A DNA stretch of 64,000 bases from Luteolibacter sp. LG18. Lineage in GTDB: Bacteria; Verrucomicrobiota; Verrucomicrobiia; Verrucomicrobiales; Akkermansiaceae. The stretch covers positions 5,394,001 to 5,458,000 of the forward strand of contig NZ_AP024600.1 in the NCBI RefSeq assembly GCF_036322585.1, in the 5' to 3' direction. The position numbers and the translations under genes are program-made. Shown piece after piece: positions 42,783-51,541 of this stretch. The notes below the pieces were generated by a model that worked only from the letters and a program-made list of their open reading frames with translations, ran no database searches and was not told the origin of the DNA. Every line of letters starts with the position of its first letter. The stretch's first letter is position 1.

Positions 42783-44294
42783 TCACGCCACCCCGTAATA
42801 CTTCCGGATGCCCGCGACGAGGCCGGGGATGTCGTGGGGCTTCGCCTCGAAGGCGGGCTCCACGCCGTGTTTCCGCAGGGCCTCGCTGGTGACGGGGCCG
42901 ATGCTGGCGGCGGCACAGCCTTCCGGCCACGGCACGCCGAGGGCGAAGAAATGCTCCACGGTGGAGGCGGAGGTGAAGGTGACCATGTCCGCGCCCTCTT
43001 CCTTCACCCGGGACAAATTGCCGGTGGGATCGGTGGTTTCGGCGACGGTGCGGTAGGCCACGCATTCATCGACGATGGCCCCCAGCGCGGTGAGACCGTC
43101 GTAGAGGACATCGCGGGTGTCCTCGGCGCGGACCCACATCATGGTGAGGTTCTCGACGGATTCATGCTCGAAGGTTTCCAGCAGGCCCTCGGCGACGAAG
43201 CGCTCAGGCAGGAGATCGATGCCGAAGCGGTATTCGCGGATCTTCTTCGCGGTGGCCTCGCCGATGGCGGCGATGCGCGGGTTGCCGAGGCTGCGGGCAT
43301 CCTCGTAAACGGCGAAGAAGGCATCGAAGAAACGCTGCACCCCATTCGGGCTGGTGAAGACGAGCCAATCGTATTCGTGCGCGTGGGTGACGTGCTCGGC
43401 GAAGGCGAGCTTGTCGGTGGGAGCCTCGATACGGATCGTCGGCAGCTCGATGGCGGCCGCGCCCAGCTCGGTGAGCGCGCGGGACAACTCGCCGGCCTGC
43501 TCGCGGGTGCGGGTGACCACGACGCGCTTGCCAAAGAGCGGGCGCTTCTCGAACCAGTTGATCTTCTCCCGCTCCTTCACCACGCCGCCGATCACGGCCA
43601 CGGCGGGCGAGCCGAAGTTCTCCTTTTCCGCGGTGTCCGCGATGTCCGCCAGGGTGCCGGTGATGGTCTTCTGGGAGCCGGTGGTGGCCCAGCGGGTGAG
43701 CGCGATCGGCGTGGCGGCATCCGCCCCGTTCGCGACCAGCGCGGCGGTGATCTCACGGAGGCGGGCGACCCCCATCAGGAACACCTTCGTGCCCGGGGTC
43801 TTGGCGAGGTGGGCGTAGTCGAGCGAGCTTTCGCCCTTGGTCGGGTCCTCGTGGCCGGTGAAAATAGTGAGCTGCGAGCAATGGTCGCGGTGGGTCACCG
43901 GGATGCCCGCGTAGGCCGGGCCGCCGATGGCGGAGCTGATACCCGGGACGATCTCGAAGGCCACGCCGGCGGCGGCCAGCTCGGCGGCTTCCTCGCCGCC
44001 GCGGCCGAAGATCATCGGATCGCCGCCCTTGAGACGGACGACGTTCTTCCCGGCCTTGGTCTTCTCCACGATGAGGGCGTTGATGCCATCCTGGGACAGG
44101 GCGTGGTCGGCGGCGCGCTTGCCCACGTAGATCTTCTCCGCGCCGGGCTTCGTCCAGCGCAGCAGTTCCGGGCTACTGAGGGCGTCGTACACGAGCACGT
44201 CGGCACGCTCGATGAGCTCCTTCGCGCGGAGGGTGACGAGGCCGAGGTCGCCGGGACCGGCGCCGACGAGATAACAGATACCGGGAGTGCTCAT
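42783..44294 (-). CDS. cobA/hemD: Fused uroporphyrinogen-III C-methyltransferase / uroporphyrinogen-III synthase
   Basis: 503 residues. The N-terminal half is a complete SUMT: GICYLVGAGPGDLGLVTLRA, VYDALSSPELL, VVRLKGGDPMIFGRGGEEA and VPGISSAIGGPAYAGIPVTHR. It methylates uroporphyrinogen III at C2 and C7 towards sirohaem. The C-terminal half (from about 255, RPLFGKRVVVTRTREQAGELSRAL, with TSPNGVQRFFD and TFTSASTVEHFF) is uroporphyrinogen-III synthase, which cyclises hydroxymethylbilane with D-ring inversion. The fusion places the haem/sirohaem branch point on one protein. The ATG at 44294 overlaps the hemC stop. It is last in the hemX-hemA-hemC-cobA/hemD order. Confidence 0.95.
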   Translation of the reverse strand: MSTPGICYLVGAGPGDLGLVTLRAKELIERADVLVYDALSSPELLRWTKPGAEKIYVGKRAADHALSQDGINALIVEKTKAGKNVVRLKGGDPMIFGRGGEEAAELAAAGVAFEIVPGISSAIGGPAYAGIPVTHRDHCSQLTIFTGHEDPTKGESSLDYAHLAKTPGTKVFLMGVARLREITAALVANGADAATPIALTRWATTGSQKTITGTLADIADTAEKENFGSPAVAVIGGVVKEREKINWFEKRPLFGKRVVVTRTREQAGELSRALTELGAAAIELPTIRIEAPTDKLAFAEHVTHAHEYDWLVFTSPNGVQRFFDAFFAVYEDARSLGNPRIAAIGEATAKKIREYRFGIDLLPERFVAEGLLETFEHESVENLTMMWVRAEDTRDVLYDGLTALGAIVDECVAYRTVAETTDPTGNLSRVKEEGADMVTFTSASTVEHFFALGVPWPEGCAAASIGPVTSEALRKHGVEPAFEAKPHDIPGLVAGIRKYYGVA

Positions 44295-45253
44295 GAAAGG
44301 GATTCGAAAAGGAGAAAGGCCGCGTGGAGCGGATCGGAGGTGCAGGCGGAAAGGTCGCCGGTTTTCGGGTCGCCGCCCTGCTCGGGGAAAACGCGGGCCT
44401 TGAGGTGGAGCTGGCCGTGCTCGATGGCGGTGTAGACGCCCACGGGGGTGTGGCAGCCGGCGTCGAGCAGGCGCAGGAACTCGCGCTCCGCCACCACCCG
44501 CAGCCAAGTATCGCGGTGGCCGATCATCTCGGCGATGTCGCGGGCGCGGGCATCGTCGGCGCGGATCTCGAAGCCGATGGCCCCCTGCCCCGCGGCGGGA
44601 TAGAAAACGTCCTCCGGCAGGCGCTCGGCGTGGAGCGTGGCGATCACGGCGTCCTCGCCGGTGAGCGGCTCGACCTTGCCCGCGGCGTGCAGCGGCAGGT
44701 AGCCGAGGCGGACCAAGCCGGCCTCCGCGAGCATGATGGCATCGTAGGCCCCCTCCTCCGCCAGCTTCCGCAGGCGGGTGGGCACGTTGCCGCGCAGATC
44801 GATGATCTTCAGGTCCGGGCGCAGCCACTGGAGCTGGCGGGCGCGGCGCACGCTGCTGGTGCCGACCACGGCCCCGGCGGGCAGGTTTTCCAAGGCGGTG
44901 CCCTCGCGGGTGAGCAGCACGTCCCGGATCGGCGCGCGCTCGAGCACGGCGGCGATGGCGAAGCGGTCCTCCAGCACGGTCGGCACGTCCTTCAGGCTGT
45001 GCACGGCGAGGTCGATCTCGCGGGCATCGAGGGCGATTTCCAGCTCCTTGGTGAAGACGCCCTTGTCGAGCACGCCCTCCACCTTCGCCACCTCGCTGAG
45101 GGCCACGTCGGTGCGGCGGTCGCCGGTGGTGCGGATCACGTTGCGGACGACCTGGAGGCCGGGAAACGCGGCGGCCAGCGCGGCCTCGGTGGACACGGCC
45201 TGGGCCAGCGCGAGATCGCTGCCGCGGGTGCCGATGGTGAAGGTTTCGCTCAT
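44291..45253 (-). CDS. hemC: Porphobilinogen deaminase (hydroxymethylbilane synthase)
   Basis: 320 residues. Motifs: IGTRGSDLALAQ, the substrate loop KGVFTKELEIALD, VHSLKDVPT, the RRARQLQWLRPDL and RGNVPTRLRKL basic patches, and the dipyrromethane-cofactor Cys in LDAGCHTPVGVY. It condenses four porphobilinogen molecules into hydroxymethylbilane. The ATG at 45253 matches the family start; upstream is a 171-bp gap to hemA containing an inverted-repeat element. Its stop overlaps the cobA/hemD start, so product channelling to HemD is mirrored by gene coupling. Confidence 0.96.
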   Translation of the reverse strand: MSETFTIGTRGSDLALAQAVSTEAALAAAFPGLQVVRNVIRTTGDRRTDVALSEVAKVEGVLDKGVFTKELEIALDAREIDLAVHSLKDVPTVLEDRFAIAAVLERAPIRDVLLTREGTALENLPAGAVVGTSSVRRARQLQWLRPDLKIIDLRGNVPTRLRKLAEEGAYDAIMLAEAGLVRLGYLPLHAAGKVEPLTGEDAVIATLHAERLPEDVFYPAAGQGAIGFEIRADDARARDIAEMIGHRDTWLRVVAEREFLRLLDAGCHTPVGVYTAIEHGQLHLKARVFPEQGGDPKTGDLSACTSDPLHAAFLLFESLS

Positions 45254-45286
45254 GGATCGGAGAGGGCTCTGGATTCCGCTGGTTTG

Positions 45287-45405
45287 GACAGAATTGACAG
45301 AATTTTCAGAATTAACGGGGAAGAAGAGGGATGAGCCCCGGCATGGACGCACCAACAGCGGATCGGTGTTCTTCCGTCAATTTTGCAAATTCTGTCAATT
45401 CTGTC
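45287..45405. repeat. Imperfect inverted-repeat element within the hem operon
   Basis: Left arm 45287-45325 begins GACAGAATTGACAGAATTT; right arm 45369-45405 is its near-exact reverse complement, enclosing about 43 bp. The arms are AT-rich, unlike the flanking genes, and resemble a small non-autonomous mobile palindrome. As RNA it would form a long stem between hemA and hemC and could attenuate or stabilise the operon transcript. Confidence 0.7.
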
Positions 45406-45424
45406 ATCATGGGCCCGAGACGGT

Positions 45425-46435
45425 TCAGGTACCGGGAAGGTTCATCTTCGCGAGCTCGCTTTCAATGATGCGCTCGCATTCCTCGATCTGGCGCTGGCGG
45501 CGGACGCGGGCCTCCTCGGCCAGTTGCTCCAGCGTGTCGATGTCGTAGAGATACACTTCCTCGATCTCGCCGACGGCCGGATCAATGTCCCGCGGCACGG
45601 CGATGTCGATGAAGAACAGCGGCCGGAACTTCCGCGCGCGGCGGACTTTCTCCACCTCCTCGCGGTGGACGATGGCGTGCGGCGCGCCGGTGGAGGAAAT
45701 GACCACGTCCACCCGCTCCAGCACCTTCTGCCACTCGTCGAAGCGCACGGCGCTGCCGCCGGTCTCATTGGCGAGCTCCACGGCGCGGTCGTAGGACCGG
45801 TTCGTCACGAAGATGCCGCGGGCACCGCGCGAGACGAGCGCCTGGGCGGTGAGGCGGCTCATTTCCCCGGCACCGAGGATCATCACCTCGCTGTCCTTGA
45901 GGTGGCCGAAAATCTTTTCCGCAAGGTCGACGGCGACATTGCCGATCGAGGTCGCCCCCTCCTGGATGGATGTCTCGGTGCGGACCTTCTTGCCCACGCC
46001 GAAGGACTTCTGGAACAGGCGGTTCAGCACCCCGCCGGTGGTCCCGGCCTCCAGCGCCGCCTTGTAGGCCTGCTTCACCTGGCCGAAAATCTCGGTCTCC
46101 CCGAGCACCATCGAGTCCAGCCCGCTGACCACGCGGCACAGGTGCTCGGCGGCATCGGACTTTTCCTTGCGGTAGAAGTGGTCGCGCACCGTGTCATCCA
46201 GGCCGTGGCGCTCGACGAGGTCATGCTCGATCCGGCGCAGCGTTTCGCCGCCATCGGCCGCGGCGAAGTAGAACTCGGTGCGGTTGCAGGTGGACACCAC
46301 CACGCCCTCGGAGACGCCGTCGATCGAGGCGATCTCGCGGGCGGCCTCGCCGAGCTTGGTGTTGCCCACGGCGAAGCGCTCGCGCACCTCCACGGGCGCG
46401 GTGCGGTGATTGAGGCCGAGACAAACCAGTTCCAT
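45425..46435 (-). CDS. hemA: Glutamyl-tRNA reductase
   Basis: 336 residues, somewhat shorter than the typical 400-420 because the C-terminal dimerisation domain is reduced. The catalytic Cys is in STCNRTEFYF. The substrate domain has LGLNHRTAPVEVRERFA, and the nucleotide-binding domain has VMILGAGEMSRLTAQAL and VISSTGAPH. It reduces Glu-tRNA(Glu) to glutamate-1-semialdehyde, the committed step of C5 tetrapyrrole synthesis. The ATG at 46435 overlaps the stop of the hemX-like gene by one base (TGATG). Confidence 0.95.
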   Translation of the reverse strand: MELVCLGLNHRTAPVEVRERFAVGNTKLGEAAREIASIDGVSEGVVVSTCNRTEFYFAAADGGETLRRIEHDLVERHGLDDTVRDHFYRKEKSDAAEHLCRVVSGLDSMVLGETEIFGQVKQAYKAALEAGTTGGVLNRLFQKSFGVGKKVRTETSIQEGATSIGNVAVDLAEKIFGHLKDSEVMILGAGEMSRLTAQALVSRGARGIFVTNRSYDRAVELANETGGSAVRFDEWQKVLERVDVVISSTGAPHAIVHREEVEKVRRARKFRPLFFIDIAVPRDIDPAVGEIEEVYLYDIDTLEQLAEEARVRRQRQIEECERIIESELAKMNLPGT

Positions 46436-47199
46436 CAGACGAAAGCGAAAACCGTGAGAGAGATCAGGAACATGCCCACCGCCGCCAGCGAGAACCGCCG
46501 GCCCGTCATTCCGCGCACCATCTTCACCCCCAGCAGCAGGCAGTAGCCGATCCAGGTGATCACCGCGGCGATGAAATGGCCGTAGCCGCCGGTGTGGGGC
46601 ATGATGAATCCGGCCACGATCCCGACGGTGAGCAGCGCGGTGCCCAGCCACAGCAGGCGGACCATCGACTCCAGCAGCTCGCGGACCGGCGGCAGGTTCC
46701 GGAACAGGCCGCTCTTCAAGTGGTGCTCCTTCAACTGGTGGTCCAGCACCAGGAACATCACCCCGGCCACCCCGGCCAGGGCCAGCGCCCCGTAGGACAG
46801 CACGGACATCGCGGCGTGGGTTTCGCCCCACGGATTTCCCCCCGCCACCCGCTGCGGCATGCTGGCCAACACGCCGGGCCAGAGCGCGACCGATTGGAAC
46901 ACCACCACCACCGGCGCGGTGAAAACGCCGAGCAGGGACAGCCGGTACGGCGGCCCGACCACGAAATAGAACAGCGTGAGCGACCACGCCAGGAACGCCA
47001 GGATCTCCCCGAGGTCCCGCAGCGGGCACGCCCCGCGGGCCTCGCCGCGCAGCGCCAGGAAGCCGAGCTGGCAGCCGAAGGACGCCACCATCCACACCAC
47101 CGTCCAGCGGCTGCGGATGCCATGGTGCACGGACATCATCCCGAGCACCGCGCCCACGGCGGCGAGCAGGGTCGAGACGATCAAGAGATAGCGGTCCAT
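46435..47199 (-). CDS. HemX/CcsA-like cytochrome c assembly-family membrane protein
   Basis: 254 residues with about eight membrane helices (starting YLLIVSTLLAAVGAVLGMM). It has the WGE segment NPWGETHAAMSVLSYGALALAGVAGVMFLVLDHQL and conserved His residues, as in the CcsA/HemX family. Being directly upstream of and overlapping hemA, it best matches HemX, which affects HemA levels in other bacteria, rather than a dedicated cytochrome c synthetase. The ATG at 47199 is chosen to start at the first helix. It is the first gene of the hem operon, divergent from rpsU across 265 bp. Confidence 0.82.
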   Translation of the reverse strand: MDRYLLIVSTLLAAVGAVLGMMSVHHGIRSRWTVVWMVASFGCQLGFLALRGEARGACPLRDLGEILAFLAWSLTLFYFVVGPPYRLSLLGVFTAPVVVVFQSVALWPGVLASMPQRVAGGNPWGETHAAMSVLSYGALALAGVAGVMFLVLDHQLKEHHLKSGLFRNLPPVRELLESMVRLLWLGTALLTVGIVAGFIMPHTGGYGHFIAAVITWIGYCLLLGVKMVRGMTGRRFSLAAVGMFLISLTVFAFV

Positions 47200-47464
47200 G
47201 GCAGCCCCTCCATGCCGCCCGGGCGCTTTGCACGCAAGCGGTTTTGAAACCCGGATCATCCGGGTCCGGCATGGATTTCCCCCACAGGACGGGCCTTGGA
47301 CGCCCGTTCTTCCACCGGATCGTGATTCCACGGAGGGAAGCCGCCGATTTTCCGGAGTTATTCACAGCGTTTGGCTGGTTCCTCCTTGACATTGGGGGGG
47401 CATTCCGCCAGTTTCCGCGCCCCAACCCACCGGAACCAAACCAAACCAACGACTTACTGATCGC

Positions 47465-47695
47465 ATGCGTGGAGTGAACGTCAAAAAAGGCGAACCCGTT
47501 GATCGCGCCCTGAAGCGCCTCAAGACCAAGCTTGATACCGAGGGTATCCTCGAGGAAATGCGCCGCCGCCGCGCATTCGAGACCCCGACCCAGCGCAAGG
47601 CCCGCAAGCTGCGCTCCGCCTCGAAGCGCAACAAGATCCGCTGGCGCTTCTCGAACGCTCCGGCCGCCTCCGCTGAAGCCCCCGCCGAAGCCTGA
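47465..47695 (+). CDS. rpsU: 30S ribosomal protein bS21
   Basis: 76 residues. The core VNVKKGEPVDRALKRLKTKLDTEG and the basic RKARKLRSASKRNKIRW segment are typical of bS21, with a short Ala/Glu-rich tail. It is part of the small-subunit platform near the mRNA exit. It is monocistronic, with a TTGACA hexamer near 47387 as possible -35 and a strong terminator just downstream. Confidence 0.95.
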   Translation: MRGVNVKKGEPVDRALKRLKTKLDTEGILEEMRRRRAFETPTQRKARKLRSASKRNKIRWRFSNAPAASAEAPAEA

Positions 47696-47727
47696 AACTT
47701 TCCCGGTTCCGATACCGGTTGGAACAA

Positions 47728-47758
47728 ACGGACGCCTCACAAGGGCGTCCGTTTTTTT
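47728..47758 (+). terminator. Rho-independent terminator of rpsU
   Basis: 9-bp stem ACGGACGCC/GGCGTCCGT (47728-47736 and 47744-47752, 7-nt loop), immediately followed by seven Ts. It lies 33 nt after the rpsU stop. Confidence 0.93.
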
Positions 47759-47766
47759 GTCTTCAC

Positions 47767-48215
47767 GTAGCCGCGCTCGGGAGAGCGTGGGCGGGGTGGA
47801 TTCTCCATTGCCCTCGCACGCCCAATCCCGGGTTCGCGACCATCGTGTCTGAGCCCGGAGGGCGACGCTCCACTAGCCGGTGGCGCAAGCCACCGGACCA
47901 AATCCGGGAGTGATTCAAGTCCCGGCAGGGACGACGCTGCCTGTGCTATTTCGGCGGACTTACCATTCCAGCGGTTTGGAAGAATCCGGAACTCTTCAAA
48001 CATCGGACGCGAGTTCCCATTTGGAATGCCATTTGGCCTCCGCTTGCGTCGCCCCTACGGGGCTTGGAACTCATGTCGTCCCGTACCGGTGGCTTGCGCC
48101 ACCGGCTAGCGGAGCGTCGCCCTCCGGGCTCAGAGAGGCCGGATGCCAACCCGGAACGGGAACTGCATGGGAATGGGTGAATCCACCCAGCCCACGCTCT
48201 CACGAGCGCGGCTAC
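47767..48215. repeat. About 450-bp palindromic element, copy A
   Basis: Terminal inverted repeats (left GTAGCCGCGCTCGGGAGAGC, right its near-complement ending at 48215) bound a non-coding unit. Its two outer about 120-bp halves are inverted copies of each other, including the inner pair AGCCGGTGGCGCAAGCCACC / GGTGGCTTGCGCCACCGGCT. A less conserved centre of about 180 bp lies between. Copy B at 52334-52784 shares the whole architecture. The ends form REP-like hairpins (CGCTC/GAGCG). No open frame with coding character is present, so it is a non-autonomous repeat or a structured transcript. Confidence 0.85.
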
Positions 48216-48222
48216 GAAGAAC

Positions 48223-50790
48223 TCATCCCCCGCTCCGCAGCAGGTCCAGCGGTGGCTGTTTCGCCACGCCGCGGCCGAGCAAGAGTCCGCCGAGCACCGC
48301 GAGTCCTGAGGTCGCCACGAAGGCCGCCGTCAACAACCCGCCATCCGGCCATGGCGAGGCCTTGAAGACGGTCTTCGCCAGCACCGCGTTCGCGCCCACG
48401 GCCAGCACCAGCCCGGTGAGCGCGGAGAGCACGCCAAGCGTGAGATACTCGGTGAAGAGGATCAGCCGCACCTGACGCGCGGAGGCCCCGAGCGTCCGCA
48501 GCAGCGCGCTTTCCCGCAGCCGCAGATCGCGGCCGTTGAGCAAGGTGCCCGCCAGGATCGGCAGCGCCGCGAGCACGGTGAACCCGGCGAGCACGCCCAC
48601 CACCATCGAGATCTTCGCGAGGATGCCGCGCACCGTTTCCAGCACCACGGTGAGGTCGATGGCCGAGACGTTCGGATACTGCTTGACCATCGCCCGCTGG
48701 AGTTCACCCGAGGACGAGGCGGCGGGAACGCGGGTGGTGACGACGTGGAATCCCGGCGCGTCCTCCAGCACGCCCGGGGTGAAGACCATGAAGAAGTTCA
48801 GGTTGAAGCGGCTCCAATCGACCTTCCGCAGGCTGGTCACGTGCGCCTTCACCGGCACCCCCTGGACATCGAGCGTCATCTCATCGCCCACCGCCACGTG
48901 CAGATCCTTCGCGATTTCTTCTTCCAAGGACAGCGGCACCGGTTGGTCCGGCCCCTCGGTCTTCGTCTTCCACTCGCCGGCCACGATCGTTTCGGTGGCA
49001 TTGAGCGTGTCCCGGTAGGTCGAGCGGAACTCGCGGCGGATCGCCCATTTCGGCACGGACTTCTTCGCCTCCAGCTCGCGCACCGGCACGCCGCGGATCG
49101 ATTGGATGCGCATGGTGACCATCGGCGCGCTTTCCAGCACCGGCAGCTTCTGCGCGGCGAGCAGGGCCTTCACGCCGGGTTCCTGGTCCGGCTGGACATC
49201 GACCAGATAGAGGTTCGGGCTTTCATCGAACTGCCGGAGTTCCAGCCGCTGGTGGATGAGGTTCCCGACCAGCAGCACGGTGACGAGCAGGAACGAGCCG
49301 AGCCCGAGCGAGAGCAGGAACAGCAGCGTTTGGTTGCGCGGGCGGTGGAGATTGGAAATGCCCTGCCGCAGCAGGTAAGGCCACGATGGCCGCACCACGC
49401 GACGCGTGAAAAACACCAGCAACCGCGCCACCGCGAGCAGCACGCCGAAGGCCACCCCGAGCCCGGCGACCATGCCGAGCGCGCGCTTCCAGTGGTCGTC
49501 ATTCAACCGTGCCAGCAGGACCAGCAGCCCCACCAGCAGCAGATACACCGGCCACACCCGCCAGTTTCCGCGACGCTCCAGCACCGCTCCATCGCGCAAG
49601 GTGGCGGCGGGCGAGATCCCGTGGATGCGCAGCAGCGGCAGCAGCGCGAAGCCGCAGCACACCGCCAGACCGGCGGCCGCCGTGCGGGCCACCACCCACC
49701 ATTCGGGCGTGGCATTGACCGCGATCGGCAGTCGATCATGGAACGCCACGATCACCCCGGAATGCAGCGCGATGCCGAGGGCCGCGCCGGTCAACGCGCC
49801 GAGGAACCCGAGCGCGAGCGCCTGCGCGAAATAGATCCCGAACGCGAGATGCCCCGGGCAGCCGAGGCAGCGCAGGATCGCCACCGCCGGTCCGCGTCGG
49901 GTGACGTGGGCATGGACCGCCGCCGCCACGCCGATGGCTCCGAGCACCAGCGACGCCAGCGCGAGGATGCCGAGGAAGCGTTGGAAATTCTCCAGCGCGT
50001 CGCCCAGTGTTTCACGCCGGTCCTCGGACGATTCGATCCGCATCGCGGTGTCTGGAAACCGTTCGCGCAGCGACTCCTTCAGCTTTTTCGTGTCCACGCC
50101 GGGCGGTAGCTCCAGGTGCAGCGCGCGGGTGCTCATGCTGGTGGTGCCGAGCAAGCCGCTGCGCTCCAGATCCGCGGGCCGCACGTAGGCCTCCGGCGCG
50201 AAGGCCCCGAAGCGTCCGCTGCGCGGCGCGGCCTTCTTCACCGTGCCGAGGATCGGCAGCTCCAGCGAACCGAGCTTCACCTTGTCCCCCACCCGCGCCT
50301 GGAACTGGTCGAGCAAGGCGGGCTCGAGCAGGATGCCGGGCTCCGCTTGCAAGCGCCGCCACGCGTCCGCGGGCTCGGTCTCCACCGTGCCGTAGAATGG
50401 ATAGCCGCCGCCGAACGCGCGCACCTGCACCAGCCGCGCGGTATCGGCGGAGGCGAAGTAGAGCATCGAGGAGAAACTGGTCTCATTCCCCGCGCGCTTC
50501 GACCGGGCGGTGAGATCCGCCACCACGTCCGCCGGGATCGGCTGGCGCGAGGAGACCATGAGATCGGAGCCGAGCAGCGACTTCGCCTGGGTGTCGATAC
50601 CGGTCTGCACGCTCGCCTTCAGCGAGTGGATCGCCACCAGCGCGGCGATACCCGCGACGATGGCCAGCGAGAAAATCGCGAGCCGCGCGCGCTGGCTGCG
50701 GCTGTCCCGCCACGCCATGCGCCACGTCCACGGATGCAGCAGCGCGCCTAACAGCGTGCGCGGCAGCGGCCGGATGGAATCAGCGGGCAT
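48223..50790 (-). CDS. ABC transporter permease (FtsX/YbbP-like, double-length)
   Basis: 855 residues with the duplicated FtsX/MacB permease layout: one N-terminal helix (ARLAIFSLAIVAGIAALVAI), a large extracytoplasmic domain, three helices (about 265-385), a central pair of helices, a second extracytoplasmic domain, and three C-terminal helices (VLAALPILAGTLLNGRDLRLRESALLRTLGAS ... VLGGLLLGRG). This is the YbbP type, a mechanotransmission ABC protein rather than a channel. It overlaps the ATPase gene by 11 nt. Together with tesA this reproduces the E. coli tesA-ybbA-ybbP neighbourhood. The substrate is not known. Confidence 0.9.
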   Translation of the reverse strand: MPADSIRPLPRTLLGALLHPWTWRMAWRDSRSQRARLAIFSLAIVAGIAALVAIHSLKASVQTGIDTQAKSLLGSDLMVSSRQPIPADVVADLTARSKRAGNETSFSSMLYFASADTARLVQVRAFGGGYPFYGTVETEPADAWRRLQAEPGILLEPALLDQFQARVGDKVKLGSLELPILGTVKKAAPRSGRFGAFAPEAYVRPADLERSGLLGTTSMSTRALHLELPPGVDTKKLKESLRERFPDTAMRIESSEDRRETLGDALENFQRFLGILALASLVLGAIGVAAAVHAHVTRRGPAVAILRCLGCPGHLAFGIYFAQALALGFLGALTGAALGIALHSGVIVAFHDRLPIAVNATPEWWVVARTAAAGLAVCCGFALLPLLRIHGISPAATLRDGAVLERRGNWRVWPVYLLLVGLLVLLARLNDDHWKRALGMVAGLGVAFGVLLAVARLLVFFTRRVVRPSWPYLLRQGISNLHRPRNQTLLFLLSLGLGSFLLVTVLLVGNLIHQRLELRQFDESPNLYLVDVQPDQEPGVKALLAAQKLPVLESAPMVTMRIQSIRGVPVRELEAKKSVPKWAIRREFRSTYRDTLNATETIVAGEWKTKTEGPDQPVPLSLEEEIAKDLHVAVGDEMTLDVQGVPVKAHVTSLRKVDWSRFNLNFFMVFTPGVLEDAPGFHVVTTRVPAASSSGELQRAMVKQYPNVSAIDLTVVLETVRGILAKISMVVGVLAGFTVLAALPILAGTLLNGRDLRLRESALLRTLGASARQVRLILFTEYLTLGVLSALTGLVLAVGANAVLAKTVFKASPWPDGGLLTAAFVATSGLAVLGGLLLGRGVAKQPPLDLLRSGG

Positions 50791-51541
50791 GTTCCTCCTC
50801 CGCGATGATCGCTCCGCCGCCCATCTTCACCACCCGCCGCGCCTTCGCCGCCAGCGCGGGATCGTGCGTCACCAGCACCAGCGCCGTGCCCGCCTCGCGG
50901 TTGAGGCGGAACAGCATCTCGACGATCGGGCCGCTGGTTTCGGCATCGAGGTTGCCGGTCGGTTCATCCGCGAAGAGGATCTTCGGGCGGTGGATGAAGG
51001 CCCGCGCCAATGCCACGCGCTGCTGCTCGCCACCGGAAAGCTGGAGCGGATAATGGTCCAGCCGCTCGCCGAGGCCGACCTGCCGGAGCAGCTCCACCGC
51101 GTCCTTTTGCCGACCCGTTTCGCCGCGAAGCTCGAGCGGCACCAGCACGTTCTCCAGCGCGGTGAGCGTGGGGATGAGTTGGAAGTTCTGGAACACGAAG
51201 CCGACGAGCCGGTTCCGCAAGGCCGCGCGGGCATCCTGGTCGAGCGTTTCAAGCGCCTGCCCGTCGATGCTCACGCTGCCCGCGGTGGCGTCGTCCAGCC
51301 CGGCACAGAGGCCGAGCAAGGTGGTCTTGCCGCTGCCGGACGGCCCGATGATCGCGCAGGTGTCGCCGGGCGCGAGCGTGAGGTCCACATCGCGCAGCAC
51401 CGTGAGTTCGTGGCCGCCGTTCCGATAGGTTTTCCGCAGCGAGCGTACCTCCAGGATGGGCCGGTTGACGCTCCCGGGTTCCGCGCCTACGCTGGCCAAT
51501 GCGGTGGTGGAATCGGCTGAATCGGAAATGGATGGCGTCAT
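50780..51541 (-). CDS. ABC transporter ATP-binding protein (YbbA/LolD-like)
   Basis: 253 residues. Walker A GPSGSGKTT, Q loop FVFQNFQLIPTLTALENV, signature LSGGEQQRVALARAF, Walker B ILFADEPTGNLD and switch His VLVTHD are all intact. It belongs to the MacB/LolD/YbbA subgroup that pairs with FtsX-type permeases; the partner gene overlaps its end. The ATG at 51541 lies within the 5' end of the divergent tesA gene (start 51499), so the two coding regions overlap head-to-head by about 43 bp unless tesA starts at the internal ATG 51532. Confidence 0.93.
   Translation of the reverse strand: MTPSISDSADSTTALASVGAEPGSVNRPILEVRSLRKTYRNGGHELTVLRDVDLTLAPGDTCAIIGPSGSGKTTLLGLCAGLDDATAGSVSIDGQALETLDQDARAALRNRLVGFVFQNFQLIPTLTALENVLVPLELRGETGRQKDAVELLRQVGLGERLDHYPLQLSGGEQQRVALARAFIHRPKILFADEPTGNLDAETSGPIVEMLFRLNREAGTALVLVTHDPALAAKARRVVKMGGGAIIAEEEHAR

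Noticed and set aside
47767..48215. Short open frames within palindromic element A
   Set aside because: They are not maintained in copy B and cross the inverted-repeat stems, so the element is treated as non-coding.
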